This document shows positions 32,049 through 40,348 of a stretch of 41,240 nt of DNA, piece by piece (position 1 is the stretch's first letter; every line of letters begins with the position of its first letter). The position numbers and the translations under genes are program-made. The notes beneath the pieces were generated by a model. It was not told the origin of the DNA, made no database searches, and worked only from the letters and a program-made list of their open reading frames with translations. Origin of the DNA: Bacillus sp. (in: firmicutes) (lineage in GTDB: Bacteria > Bacillota > Bacilli > Bacillales > Cytobacillaceae); assembly GCA_031179905.1 (NCBI GenBank), contig JAPSHL010000006.1, forward strand, positions 1 through 41,240, given 5' to 3'.

Positions 32049-33398
32049 ATGAAGGTAGTAAAGTTTGGGGGAAGCTCATTAGCTTCAGGACAGCAATTGG
32101 AAAAGGTACTGCAAATCATCAAGGAAGACGACCAGCGCAGAGTTATTGTTGTGTCTGCCCCTGGGAAAAGAAATGAACAGGATACGAAAGTGACAGATTT
32201 GCTTATCAGCTGCGGTGAAAAGGTATTAGCAGGCAAGGACCCTGTAGAAGAGGTAGGACAGATTATTGAGAGATATGCGGACATTGCCAGAGAGCTCGAT
32301 CTTTCTAGTGACATAATTTCACAGATCAAGGAAGATTTACTGGAGTTGTTGGCGGAAAGCAAAGAAAATGCTCATTCCTTTATGGAAGCAGTAAAGGCGA
32401 GTGGAGAAGACAATAATGCTAAATTGGTAGCACACTTCTTAACTGCGAGAGGGTTAAAGGCAGCATATGTGAACCCTAAGGAAGCAGGGCTGATTGTGAC
32501 GGACGAACCAGGCAATGCTCAAGTGCTGCCAGAGTCCTATGACCGTTTATATTCGCTAAGGGACTATAATGACATCATTGTGTTTCCTGGTTTCTTTGGA
32601 TATAGCAAATCCGGCGAAGTCGTAACTTTCTCTAGAAGCGGATCTGATATAACTGGTGCCATCTTAGCAAACGGTGTCAAGGCTTCTGTGTATGAGAATT
32701 TCACAGATGTAGATGCAGTCTACTCTGTTAATCCAGCCATTGTTGCCCAGCCGAAAGAAATCAGTGTTCTTACATATCGGGAGATGCGGGAACTATCTTA
32801 TGCTGGCTTTTCTGTCTTCCATGCAGAGGCTTTAATTCCTGCTTATCGGGCCGGAATTCCTGTTCATGTAAAGAATACGAATAATCCAGCTGTGCCTGGG
32901 ACAAAAATTGCGGCAAAACGGAGCAATGATAATGGTCCTGTAGTGGGAATTGCCAATGATAAAGGTTTTTGCTCCATTTATATTAGCAAATATTTAATGA
33001 ATAAAGAGATAGGCTTTGCAAGAAGAGTTCTATCTATTCTTGAGGAATATGGAATCTCCTATGAGCACATGCCCTCAGGCATTGATGACTTAACAATCAT
33101 TTTACGTCAAGACCAGCTGCTCAATGTTGATGAAGACGAGTTGCTCAATCGGATAAAGGTAGATCTAAACGCAGAAGAAACTGTCATTCAACATGATCTT
33201 TCGTTAATAATGGTCGTTGGAGAAGGTATGCGTCATAATGTCGGAACAACCTCGCGGGCAGCAAAAGCATTGGCTCAGGCCGGAGTTAATATAGAGATGA
33301 TTAACCAGGGTTCATCTGAGGTCAGCATGATGTTTGGCGTTAAAGAACAATTTGCAAAAGAAGCTGTGAAGGCACTATACGAAGAATTTTTTCAATAA
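32049..33398 (+). CDS. yclM: Aspartate kinase, YclM/ThrD (aspartokinase III) type
   Basis: 449 aa monomer-type aspartokinase, close to the usual 450-455 aa. It catalyses the first step to lysine, threonine, methionine and diaminopimelate. Kinase motifs are seen: KFGGSS (5-10), VSAPGKR, GFFGYS, FSRSGSDITGA and FTDVDAVYSVNP. Two C-terminal ACT domains follow (about 305-449), with SIYISKYLMNKEIGFARRVL in the first and VGEGMRHNVGTTSRAAKAL in the second. In B. subtilis this isozyme is inhibited by Thr plus Lys and serves threonine supply. The start is ATG 32049 with GGGAG at 8-nt spacing; the upstream in-frame TTG at 31980 is rejected. It is monocistronic, with its own terminator. Confidence 0.93.
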   Translation: MKVVKFGGSSLASGQQLEKVLQIIKEDDQRRVIVVSAPGKRNEQDTKVTDLLISCGEKVLAGKDPVEEVGQIIERYADIARELDLSSDIISQIKEDLLELLAESKENAHSFMEAVKASGEDNNAKLVAHFLTARGLKAAYVNPKEAGLIVTDEPGNAQVLPESYDRLYSLRDYNDIIVFPGFFGYSKSGEVVTFSRSGSDITGAILANGVKASVYENFTDVDAVYSVNPAIVAQPKEISVLTYREMRELSYAGFSVFHAEALIPAYRAGIPVHVKNTNNPAVPGTKIAAKRSNDNGPVVGIANDKGFCSIYISKYLMNKEIGFARRVLSILEEYGISYEHMPSGIDDLTIILRQDQLLNVDEDELLNRIKVDLNAEETVIQHDLSLIMVVGEGMRHNVGTTSRAAKALAQAGVNIEMINQGSSEVSMMFGVKEQFAKEAVKALYEEFFQ

Positions 33399-33407
33399 AC
33401 GTTAAAT

Positions 33408-33437
33408 CTGCTGCTTTTAAAGTAGCAGGTTTTTTTG
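33408..33437 (+). terminator. Rho-independent terminator of the aspartokinase gene
   Basis: A 9-bp stem with one G-U (ctgctgctt / aagtagcag), a tiny loop, then a long T tract. Confidence 0.88.
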
Positions 33438-33551
33438 TTTGTTTTTTAAGTTTGGGAGATTTAAAAAGAGACAGACATTTTGTTAGAGAAAAATTTTTGA
33501 GAAGGTATGAATGTAAGATTATCTGACATAAAATTAGTTAAAACTGAAAAA

Positions 33552-33565
33552 TGAAAGCGTGAACA
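33552..33565 (+). promoter_or_regulatory. cre-like site upstream of the M20-Opp operon
   Basis: TGAAAGCGTGAACA fits the CcpA cre consensus (TGWAANCGNTNWCA) at 13 of 14 positions, with the central CG intact. It lies about 68 bp before the -35 box. Confidence 0.5.
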
Positions 33566-33610
33566 ATGTTATTGCAGGAAGAATCGGAAGAAAATAATTG
33601 TAAATACAAT

Positions 33611-33634
33611 AATTAACTATTAATTCTGTTAATT
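33611..33634. promoter_or_regulatory. Inverted repeat at the -35 of the M20-Opp promoter
   Basis: AATTAAC-N10-GTTAATT, perfect 7-bp arms, whose right arm enters the -35 box at 33633. Likely bound by a regulator that is not encoded nearby. Confidence 0.45.
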
Positions 33635-33661
33635 GTGATAATTAAAAAAACTTAGTATACT
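33633..33661 (+). promoter_or_regulatory. SigA promoter of the M20-Opp operon
   Basis: TTGTGA at 33633-33638, a 17-bp spacer and TATACT at 33656-33661 (5 of 6). Confidence 0.6.
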
Positions 33662-33851
33662 ATTCCGGAAATTGAAGTTAATTTATAAGAAATAGAGAAA
33701 ATTACTAGAAAAAAAGAAAGGAGAAAATTAGTCATTTGCAGTATAAGAGACTGGTAAATCAGCTATGAAAGGTTGCATAAATATAATATAAGCTCAAAAA
33801 AACCTTTTGGAAAGATGTATTTAAATTCTTCATTATATTAGGAGGGAACGT

Positions 33852-35057
33852 ATGTTACAAAATTGGCATGAAGAGCTAGAAGGTATGTTTGATCAGATGG
33901 TGGAGTGGAGAAGACATATGCATCAATATCCAGAACTTTCATTTCAGGAGGTAGAAACCCCGAAGATGATTGCGGATATCCTAGAGGGATTCGGAATTGA
34001 AGTGAGACGTAATGTTGGAGGGAGAGGTGTAGTAGGAAAAATTTATGGTGCTAAACCAGGAAAAACAATAGCATTGCGCGCTGACTTCGATGCACTGCCG
34101 ATTCAGGATGAGAAGGAAGTTTCCTATAAATCAAAAGTAGACGGTGTTATGCATGCGTGTGGGCATGATGGCCATACAGCCACACTGCTTGCAGTTGCAA
34201 AGGTACTGCAGGATAACAAAGAAAGCATTGCTGGTAATATTGTACTTTTACATCAGCATGCAGAGGAGCTGTCTCCAGGCGGAGCAAAGGCAATGATTGA
34301 AGATGACTGCCTTGAAGAAGTCGATGTAGTATACGGGGCACATCTATCCAGTTTAAGTGAGTTAGGAAAGTATTATTGCAAGCCAGGCTATTCTCAAGCA
34401 GCAGCTGATGCATTCGAAATCACAGTCACAGGTAAAGGCGGACATGGTTCATCACCACATGAAACTGTCGATGCAATCGCTGTTGGCACAGCTCTTGTTA
34501 CACAACTGCAGTTTATTGCAAGCCGCAGAGTAGATCCGCTGAATCCAGTCGTACTCTCAATCGGCTCCTTTCACAGCGGCAATGCCAAAAATGTTATTGC
34601 TTCAAAGGCAACATTAACTGGAACAGTAAGAACACTTGATAAGGATTTGCGTGTATTTATGGAAGAGGAAATACGCTTAATGGCAGACAGTATTTGTGAA
34701 AGTATGCAAGCAACTTGTGAAGTGAATTACATAAAGGGATATCCAGCTGTTAAAAACCATGAAGAGGAAGTGGCTGTATTCGAAAAGGTCATTGCCGACA
34801 GCTTAGATAAGGAGATGGTCGTCAGGTCTTCGCCAATAATGGGAGCAGAGGATTTCTCTTACTATCTTCTAGAAAGACCAGGCATGTTCTTTCATACTGG
34901 AGCAAGAATAGAGGGAGCCCAAAGCTTTCCACACCATCATCCAATGTTTGATTTTGATGAGAGAGCCATGATATATGCAGGTAAAGCTTTCTTAAGTATT
35001 GTTGACTTTTATGTTGCAATTAAGTCACAAGAGGAAGTGGCTGAAACAGTTCTGTAA
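33852..35057 (+). CDS. M20 family amidohydrolase (N-acyl amino acid / hippurate hydrolase type), copy 1
   Basis: 401 aa cytosolic metallo-amidohydrolase of peptidase family M20D (HipO/AmaA/IAA-amino acid hydrolase group). Metal ligands are visible: C103 and H105 in MHACGHDGH, E138/E139 in HQHAEELSPGG, a His in VYGAHLSS, and a C-terminal His in FPHHHPMFDFDERAM. The dimerisation (lid) domain lies at about 180-300 (GKGGHGSSPHETVDAI). Many HipO proteins have a Pro where this protein has H136 (HQHAEE). These enzymes free amino acids from N-acyl, N-aroyl or similar conjugates. First gene of a long operon with an Opp-type importer, so the substrate is probably imported by it. AGGAGGG precedes the ATG. 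Confidence 0.92.
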   Translation: MLQNWHEELEGMFDQMVEWRRHMHQYPELSFQEVETPKMIADILEGFGIEVRRNVGGRGVVGKIYGAKPGKTIALRADFDALPIQDEKEVSYKSKVDGVMHACGHDGHTATLLAVAKVLQDNKESIAGNIVLLHQHAEELSPGGAKAMIEDDCLEEVDVVYGAHLSSLSELGKYYCKPGYSQAAADAFEITVTGKGGHGSSPHETVDAIAVGTALVTQLQFIASRRVDPLNPVVLSIGSFHSGNAKNVIASKATLTGTVRTLDKDLRVFMEEEIRLMADSICESMQATCEVNYIKGYPAVKNHEEEVAVFEKVIADSLDKEMVVRSSPIMGAEDFSYYLLERPGMFFHTGARIEGAQSFPHHHPMFDFDERAMIYAGKAFLSIVDFYVAIKSQEEVAETVL

Positions 35058-35112
35058 GAGATGTCAATTATCAAGCTGACAAATTTAAAAAATGGTTGGG
35101 AGAGATGCTGCA

Positions 35113-36330
35113 ATGTTAAGCAAATGGTATGAAGAAATTGAAGCAATGTACAATTCTATGGTGAAATGGAGACGTCATTTTCATGAAAATCCAGAGCTTT
35201 CCTTTCAAGAAGTGAATACAAGTAAGATGATAGGTGATCTGCTTGAGAGCTTTGGAATTGAAGTTAGAAGGAATGTTGGCGGAAATGGAGTTGTCGGAAA
35301 AATCAGCGGGTCGAAACCGGGAAAAACTATTGCTTTAAGAGCAGACTTCGATGCTTTGCCTATTCAAGATGAAAAGGATATTCCATTCAAATCGAAGGTG
35401 GACGGTGTGATGCATGCATGCGGACATGATGGTCATACAGCCACATTGCTAGCTGTAGCTAAGGTGCTGAATGATAATAAGGAAAACCTTGCCGGCAATA
35501 TCGTGCTTTTGCATCAGCATGCTGAAGAACTCCCGCCAGGAGGAGCAATTGCGATGATAGAAGACGGGTGTCTTGACGGTGTGGACGTCGTTTTTGGTGC
35601 ACATCTTGCTTCTGGAAATGCGCTTGGAGAAGTGCTTTACGGAGTCGGCCCTGCATCTGCTGCAAGCGATACCTTTGAATTGAAGATTCAAGGCAAGGGC
35701 GGACATGGAGCTTCTCCGCACCAAACCATTGATTCTATCGCAATAGGGGCCCAGATTGCTAACCAGTTAAAGCATATTGTAAGCCGCCGTGTTAATCCGC
35801 AAAAGCCGGCTGTTATCTCCATTGGCTCCTTCCATGCAGGAAATGCAGGGAATGTCATTGCAGACACAGCAGAAATGACTGGCACAGTCAGGACTTTTGA
35901 CGAGGATGTCCGTGATCTTATTGAAAAAGAAATGGAAGAACTCATTAGTGGAAATTGCAAGGCATTCCATGCCAGCTATGAGTTCGACTATACAAGAGGA
36001 TACCCTTCCACTGTGAATACGAAGGAAGAGACAGATATTCTTGTAGAATGTATTAAAGCTAATTTGCCAAACCAAAAGCTCGTCGAAATTGTGAAGCCGG
36101 GGATGGGGGGAGAGGATTTCGCTTATTATCTTCAACACAGGCCGGGCACTTTCTTTTCTATTGGGGCTAGAAACGAAGAAATCGGAGCTGTTTATCCGCA
36201 CCATCACCCAATGTTCACATTTGATGAGAGAGCAATGCTTGATACAGCCAAGATTTTCTTGAGCTTAGTAGATTATTATCTGAATCCAGAGAAGGCTGGT
36301 GTATTAGTAGAATCAACCACTATTAAATGA
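35113..36330 (+). CDS. M20 family amidohydrolase, copy 2 (tandem paralog)
   Basis: 405 aa, a close paralog of the preceding gene with the same domain order and all the same metal motifs (MHACGHDGHTA, LLHQHAEELPPGG, FGAHLASG, MGGEDFAYYL, YPHHHPMFTFDERAM). The first 170 residues are nearly the same in the two copies, while the lid domain and last third differ clearly. This suggests duplication followed by a split in substrate range. The start is ATG 35113 with GGGAGAG at 8-nt spacing; it aligns with the start of copy 1 (MLQNWHEELEGMF and MLSKWYEEIEAMY). The ATG at 35092 is rejected. The spacing of 55 nt to copy 1 and 20 nt to the next gene shows one operon. Confidence 0.92.
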   Translation: MLSKWYEEIEAMYNSMVKWRRHFHENPELSFQEVNTSKMIGDLLESFGIEVRRNVGGNGVVGKISGSKPGKTIALRADFDALPIQDEKDIPFKSKVDGVMHACGHDGHTATLLAVAKVLNDNKENLAGNIVLLHQHAEELPPGGAIAMIEDGCLDGVDVVFGAHLASGNALGEVLYGVGPASAASDTFELKIQGKGGHGASPHQTIDSIAIGAQIANQLKHIVSRRVNPQKPAVISIGSFHAGNAGNVIADTAEMTGTVRTFDEDVRDLIEKEMEELISGNCKAFHASYEFDYTRGYPSTVNTKEETDILVECIKANLPNQKLVEIVKPGMGGEDFAYYLQHRPGTFFSIGARNEEIGAVYPHHHPMFTFDERAMLDTAKIFLSLVDYYLNPEKAGVLVESTTIK

Positions 36331-36350
36331 ATTCAACTGGAGGGGGAAGA

Positions 36351-37376
36351 ATGGGGAACAATATTTTAGAAGTGGATAAACTGCAAACGGCTTTCAAAAC
36401 AGATAAAGGGGAAGTCATTTCTGTCGAAGAAGTGACTTTCCAGCTGGAGCCTGGCGAAACGATTGGTATTGTCGGCGAATCAGGCTGCGGTAAAAGTGTA
36501 ACTTCTTTATCTATCATGAGACTTCTCGGTACACACGGTTTTATTAAAAAAGGCTCTGTAAAGCTGAATGGTAAAGATTTGACGCAAATCTCGGAAGCAG
36601 ATATGAGAAAAGTGCGTGGCAATGAAATTTCCATGATCTTTCAGGAGCCAATGACATCCTTAAATCCTGTCTTCACAATAGGAAATCAAATGGTTGAATT
36701 GATCCGCCTGCATATGGACTACAATGCGAAAGAGGCAAAAAATTATGCAGTGGAGATGCTCCAAAAGGTTGGAATACCGAGAGCAGAAGTAATTATTGAT
36801 GAATACCCCCATGCTCTTTCAGGCGGGATGAGACAGCGGGTCATGATTGCCATGGCATTATCCTGCAAGCCAAAATTGCTGATTGCAGATGAGCCGACAA
36901 CAGCACTTGATGTCACAATCCAAGCACAAATACTTGAACTAATGAAAAGCTTAAAAAAGGAATCGAACACTTCCATTATGATGATTACGCATGATTTAGG
37001 CGTTATCGCTGAGATGGCTGACAAGGTGATTGTTATGTATGCGGGCCAGGTGGTGGAAGAAGCTGATGTCTTTACATTATTCGATGAACCGAAGCATCCA
37101 TATACAAAGGGTTTAATCGATTCAATCCCGCATTTAGAATACGATTCGGATGAAAAGCTGTATTCTATTCCCGGGTCTGTACCGACACTGCAGCAAATGC
37201 CAAAGGGCTGCCGTTTTCATACAAGATGTCCATATGCAATGGAAAAATGTGTTGCAGAAAGACCTCCCCATGTAGCTGTAGAAGGAAACAGTGAGCATAA
37301 AGTAAGATGCTGGCTGTATGATGAGGCAGGCAGCAAGACAAGCACACATACTAATGGAAGTGAGGTAAATGTATGA
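36351..37376 (+). CDS. Oligopeptide/dipeptide ABC transporter ATPase, OppD/DppD type
   Basis: 341 aa cytoplasmic ATPase. Walker A is GESGCGKS at 42-49, the Q-loop is in IFQEPMTSLNP, the signature is LSGGMRQR, Walker B is LLIADEPTTALD, and the H-loop is in MMITHDLGV. The C-terminal oligopeptide-transporter extension with a cysteine cluster (GCRFHTRCPYAMEKC, then RCWLYD), an Fe-S-type site in this family, is present. ATG 36351 has GGAGG at 7-nt spacing. An in-frame ATG at 36327 that overlaps the copy 2 stop is possible but would put the ribosome site inside the gene. It pairs with the OppF-type ATPase that follows with an ATGA overlap. Confidence 0.93.
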   Translation: MGNNILEVDKLQTAFKTDKGEVISVEEVTFQLEPGETIGIVGESGCGKSVTSLSIMRLLGTHGFIKKGSVKLNGKDLTQISEADMRKVRGNEISMIFQEPMTSLNPVFTIGNQMVELIRLHMDYNAKEAKNYAVEMLQKVGIPRAEVIIDEYPHALSGGMRQRVMIAMALSCKPKLLIADEPTTALDVTIQAQILELMKSLKKESNTSIMMITHDLGVIAEMADKVIVMYAGQVVEEADVFTLFDEPKHPYTKGLIDSIPHLEYDSDEKLYSIPGSVPTLQQMPKGCRFHTRCPYAMEKCVAERPPHVAVEGNSEHKVRCWLYDEAGSKTSTHTNGSEVNV

Positions 37377-38386
37377 GTATGATATCTTTACCTAAAAGAG
37401 ACAGAATATTAGGAAAATTAAACGAACCATTATTAGAAATCAAAAATCTCAAAAAATATTACCCAATTAAAAAGGGTGTATTGTCAAAAACAGTCGGGCA
37501 TGTAAAGGCTGTCGATGGACTGGATTTTTCAATATACCCTGGTGAAACCATCTCCCTTGTTGGTGAATCGGGGTGCGGAAAATCAACGACAGGAAGAGCT
37601 ATTGTTAAGCTGGACCCACCAACACAAGGGAGTGTGCTGTTCGAAGGAAAAGACATGGCGGACTTAAGTAAAGGGGAATTACGAAAAATCCGTACCCAAA
37701 TGCAGATAATTTTCCAGGACCCTTATTCCTCCCTTAATCCACGAAAAAGAATCGGCGACCTTTTGGCAGAGCCGCTATTGGCACATAAGTTAGCCTCTAA
37801 GGAAGAAGTGAACAAGAAGGTAGATAAGATGCTTGAAACTGTCGGATTAACAAAATTTCATAAGGGGAGATATCCTCATGAGTTTTCAGGCGGACAGCGG
37901 CAAAGGATTGGGATAGCAAGGGCGCTGATGCTGAATCCGAAATTAATCGTTTGTGATGAGCCTGTATCGGCACTGGATGTTTCCATTCAAGCACAAGTGC
38001 TGAACCTGCTCAAGGACTTGCAGAAGGAGTTCAATTTAACTTACTTGTTCATTGCCCACGGCCTAGGTGCTGTTAAATATATTAGTGACAGAATTGCTGT
38101 TATGTACTTAGGGAAAATCGTTGAGCTTGGTAAAACCGGCGATATATTTACTAGTCCGAAACATCCATATACACAAGCATTATTAAGCGCCTATCCAATT
38201 CCAAATCCGCATATGAGGGATAGAAAACGCATTGTGGTTGAAGGAGATGTACCGAGTCCGGCCAATCCTCCAAAAGGCTGCAGATTTCATACGAGATGCC
38301 CTTTTGCAGCCAGTATTTGCAGAGAGAAGGAGCCTGTTTTGAGCGGGGATAGCCACACAGTCGCCTGTCATTTTCCACTATCATAA
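37373..38386 (+). CDS. Oligopeptide/dipeptide ABC transporter ATPase, OppF/DppF type
   Basis: 337 aa. It starts within the stop of the OppD-type gene (ATGA overlap). Motifs: Walker A GESGCGKS, Q-loop IFQDPYSSLNP, signature FSGGQRQRIGIA, Walker B LIVCDEPVSALD. The H-loop reads FIAHGLGAVKY, where most family members have HDL, so the D-loop partner after the His is Gly. The C-terminal cysteine motif is present (GCRFHTRCPFAASIC). It forms the ATPase heterodimer with OppD to power uptake. Confidence 0.93.
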   Translation: MSMISLPKRDRILGKLNEPLLEIKNLKKYYPIKKGVLSKTVGHVKAVDGLDFSIYPGETISLVGESGCGKSTTGRAIVKLDPPTQGSVLFEGKDMADLSKGELRKIRTQMQIIFQDPYSSLNPRKRIGDLLAEPLLAHKLASKEEVNKKVDKMLETVGLTKFHKGRYPHEFSGGQRQRIGIARALMLNPKLIVCDEPVSALDVSIQAQVLNLLKDLQKEFNLTYLFIAHGLGAVKYISDRIAVMYLGKIVELGKTGDIFTSPKHPYTQALLSAYPIPNPHMRDRKRIVVEGDVPSPANPPKGCRFHTRCPFAASICREKEPVLSGDSHTVACHFPLS

Positions 38387-38406
38387 CAAAGGGAGGGAGC
38401 TCATAA

Positions 38407-39357
38407 ATGCTACAGTACATTATCCGAAGAATATTAATTGCCATCCCAGTATTGTTTGGGGTGACGGTCTTTAACTTTGTCATCATTAATATGGCACCCG
38501 GAAACCCTGTTGACATGTATCTTAATCCGGATGCGACAGAAGCGGATGCAGAAGCAAAGAAGGAGGCGCTCGGACTTAATGATCCTATCTATGTGCAATA
38601 CTTCCGTTGGCTTAGCAACCTGCTTCATGGAGATTTTGGTTTTTCCTATACAACATATGAGCCAGTTCTCGACCTTATCCTGACAAGAGTTGGGCCGACA
38701 CTTCTCCTTATGGGAGCTGCGCTTCTCATTGCCTATATTATTGCGATACCGATTGGGATACTTAGTGCTACAAGACAATATTCATGGATTGATTATTTAA
38801 CAACAACATTTTCCTTTTTAGGTGTTTCCATCCCAAGCTTTTTCCTGGGTCTCGGAGCCATTTATGTGTTTGCTTTAGTACTAGGCATCCTTCCTACAGG
38901 CGGAATGTTTACACTAGGCAGTGACGGAGGCTTTATGGATACACTTATTCACCTTCTGATGCCCGCACTGATATTAGGAACAGGCATTGCTGGAAGCACA
39001 GTCCGTTATGTTCGAAGCAGTATGCTTGAGGTGCTGGGACAGGATTATTTAAGAACAGCCAGAGCAAAAGGGCTTAAGGAGTTCATTGTCACAAATAAGC
39101 ACGCTTTGAAAAATGCCCTCATACCAATTATCACGATTATAGGCATGGAAATACCAGTGTTGATAGGCGGTGCAGTTGTCACAGAACAGATTTTCCAATG
39201 GCCCGGGTTAGGGCAATTGACAATTCAGTCAATCAGCTCCAGAGATTATCCAACATTGATGGCGATAAACTTCTTGGCTGCTTTTGCTGTACTGTTCTCC
39301 AATCTGCTTACAGATATTCTTTATTCTGTTGTGGATCCGCGCATCAAATATAGCTAG
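38407..39357 (+). CDS. Oligopeptide/dipeptide ABC transporter permease, OppB/DppB type
   Basis: 316 aa with six membrane segments. It opens with the OppB/DppB signature (YIIRRILIAIPVLFGVTVFNF, then MAPGNPVDMYL). The EAA loop reads EVLGQDYLRTARAKGLKEFIV, and the C-terminus ends with VDPRIKYS, as is standard for DppB. GGGAGGGAG precedes the ATG. It is coupled with the OppC-type permease 15 nt downstream to form the membrane channel. Confidence 0.94.
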   Translation: MLQYIIRRILIAIPVLFGVTVFNFVIINMAPGNPVDMYLNPDATEADAEAKKEALGLNDPIYVQYFRWLSNLLHGDFGFSYTTYEPVLDLILTRVGPTLLLMGAALLIAYIIAIPIGILSATRQYSWIDYLTTTFSFLGVSIPSFFLGLGAIYVFALVLGILPTGGMFTLGSDGGFMDTLIHLLMPALILGTGIAGSTVRYVRSSMLEVLGQDYLRTARAKGLKEFIVTNKHALKNALIPIITIIGMEIPVLIGGAVVTEQIFQWPGLGQLTIQSISSRDYPTLMAINFLAAFAVLFSNLLTDILYSVVDPRIKYS

Positions 39358-39372
39358 GAGGGAGGAAATAGG

Positions 39373-40299
39373 ATGAGTATACCAAATGTAAAGCTCGATA
39401 CGGAATTGCCAATCAATCAGATACCTATTGCAGTTAAAGAGGAGCTTGGAAATGAGGAAAGTTATTTAAAGCTGATTACGAAACGATTTTTCAAACATAA
39501 GCTCGCAGTTGTCGGTTTAATCATTTTCAGTTTAATCGTCCTTTTAGCGTTATTTGCTCCGCTTATCGCTCCGCATAATCCTTATGCTGTCGAAGGGGAG
39601 TTCGCCGCAGCACCGTCCTCTGAACATATTCTTGGGACAGACGAAGTAGGAAGAGATTTATTCAGCAGACTTATATATGCTGCAAGGGTTTCTCTTTCAG
39701 TAGGAGTCGGCGCTGTCGTTATATATGTTGCCATCGGTACCGTTTTAGGGGCAATCGCTGGATATTTTGGGAAATGGGTGGATATGGTCATCATGCGTAT
39801 TACAGATGTTTTCATGTCTTTTCCTTATTTGATGGTCATTCTTGTGTTGGTGAGCATCATGGGGCCGAAGCTAATTAATGTCATCCTCGTTTTAGGCTTG
39901 CTCGGATGGCCGTCCATTGCAAGGCTAGTTAGAGGAAGCGTCCTATCCATTAAAGAGATGGACTATGTTAAGGCAGGGGTTGCCCTAGGTTTTTCTACAC
40001 CCAAAATAGTCTTTCAGCATATCTTGCCAAACTGTATTGCTCCTATTCTCGTAAATGCTACTTTCGGAATTGCTTCTGCCATTATTATGGAAGCGTCCTT
40101 AAGCTTCCTCGGCATGGGTGTTCAGCCCCCTACAGCGAGCTGGGGAAATATGTTGACAGAAGCACAATCAATTACGGTATTGGCATCACAGCCATGGCTT
40201 TGGATTCCACCAGGAATTATGATTTTGCTGTCCGTTCTTTCTATTAATTTCATGGGTGACGGACTGCGGGATGCAATGGATCCAAAAAGCCTGAAGTAA
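39373..40299 (+). CDS. Oligopeptide/dipeptide ABC transporter permease, OppC/DppC type
   Basis: 308 aa. A cytoplasmic N-terminal segment of about 45 aa leads to TM1 (KLAVVGLIIFSLIVLLALFAPLIAPHNPY). The OppC hallmark LGTDEVGRDLFSRLIYAARVSL follows. The EAA loop reads IKEMDYVKAGVALGFSTPKIVFQHILPN, here split over two helices, and the end has NFMGDGLRDAMDPK, the classic DppC/OppC terminus. AGGAGGGAGG precedes the ATG. Partner of the OppB-type permease. Confidence 0.94.
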   Translation: MSIPNVKLDTELPINQIPIAVKEELGNEESYLKLITKRFFKHKLAVVGLIIFSLIVLLALFAPLIAPHNPYAVEGEFAAAPSSEHILGTDEVGRDLFSRLIYAARVSLSVGVGAVVIYVAIGTVLGAIAGYFGKWVDMVIMRITDVFMSFPYLMVILVLVSIMGPKLINVILVLGLLGWPSIARLVRGSVLSIKEMDYVKAGVALGFSTPKIVFQHILPNCIAPILVNATFGIASAIIMEASLSFLGMGVQPPTASWGNMLTEAQSITVLASQPWLWIPPGIMILLSVLSINFMGDGLRDAMDPKSLK

Positions 40300-40348
40300 G
40301 TGATTTAGAATATATACTAAAAGTCGATAGATAAATGGGGGAAAACAG

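Larger units (their letters stand above)
33438..33851. other. Long regulatory leader of the M20-Opp operon
   Basis: This 400-bp AT-rich stretch holds a cre-like site, a SigA promoter with an inverted repeat, and about 185 nt of 5' leader. The leader contains a strong ribosome site (AAAGGAG, 33717-33723) far from the first gene, with only a possible 10-codon frame behind it. Confidence 0.55.

Noticed and set aside
34147-34413. Antisense open frames inside the M20 genes, such as the His/Gln-rich frame here
   Set aside because: They lie fully within well-supported genes, lack ribosome sites, and their odd composition is the mirror of the real codons.
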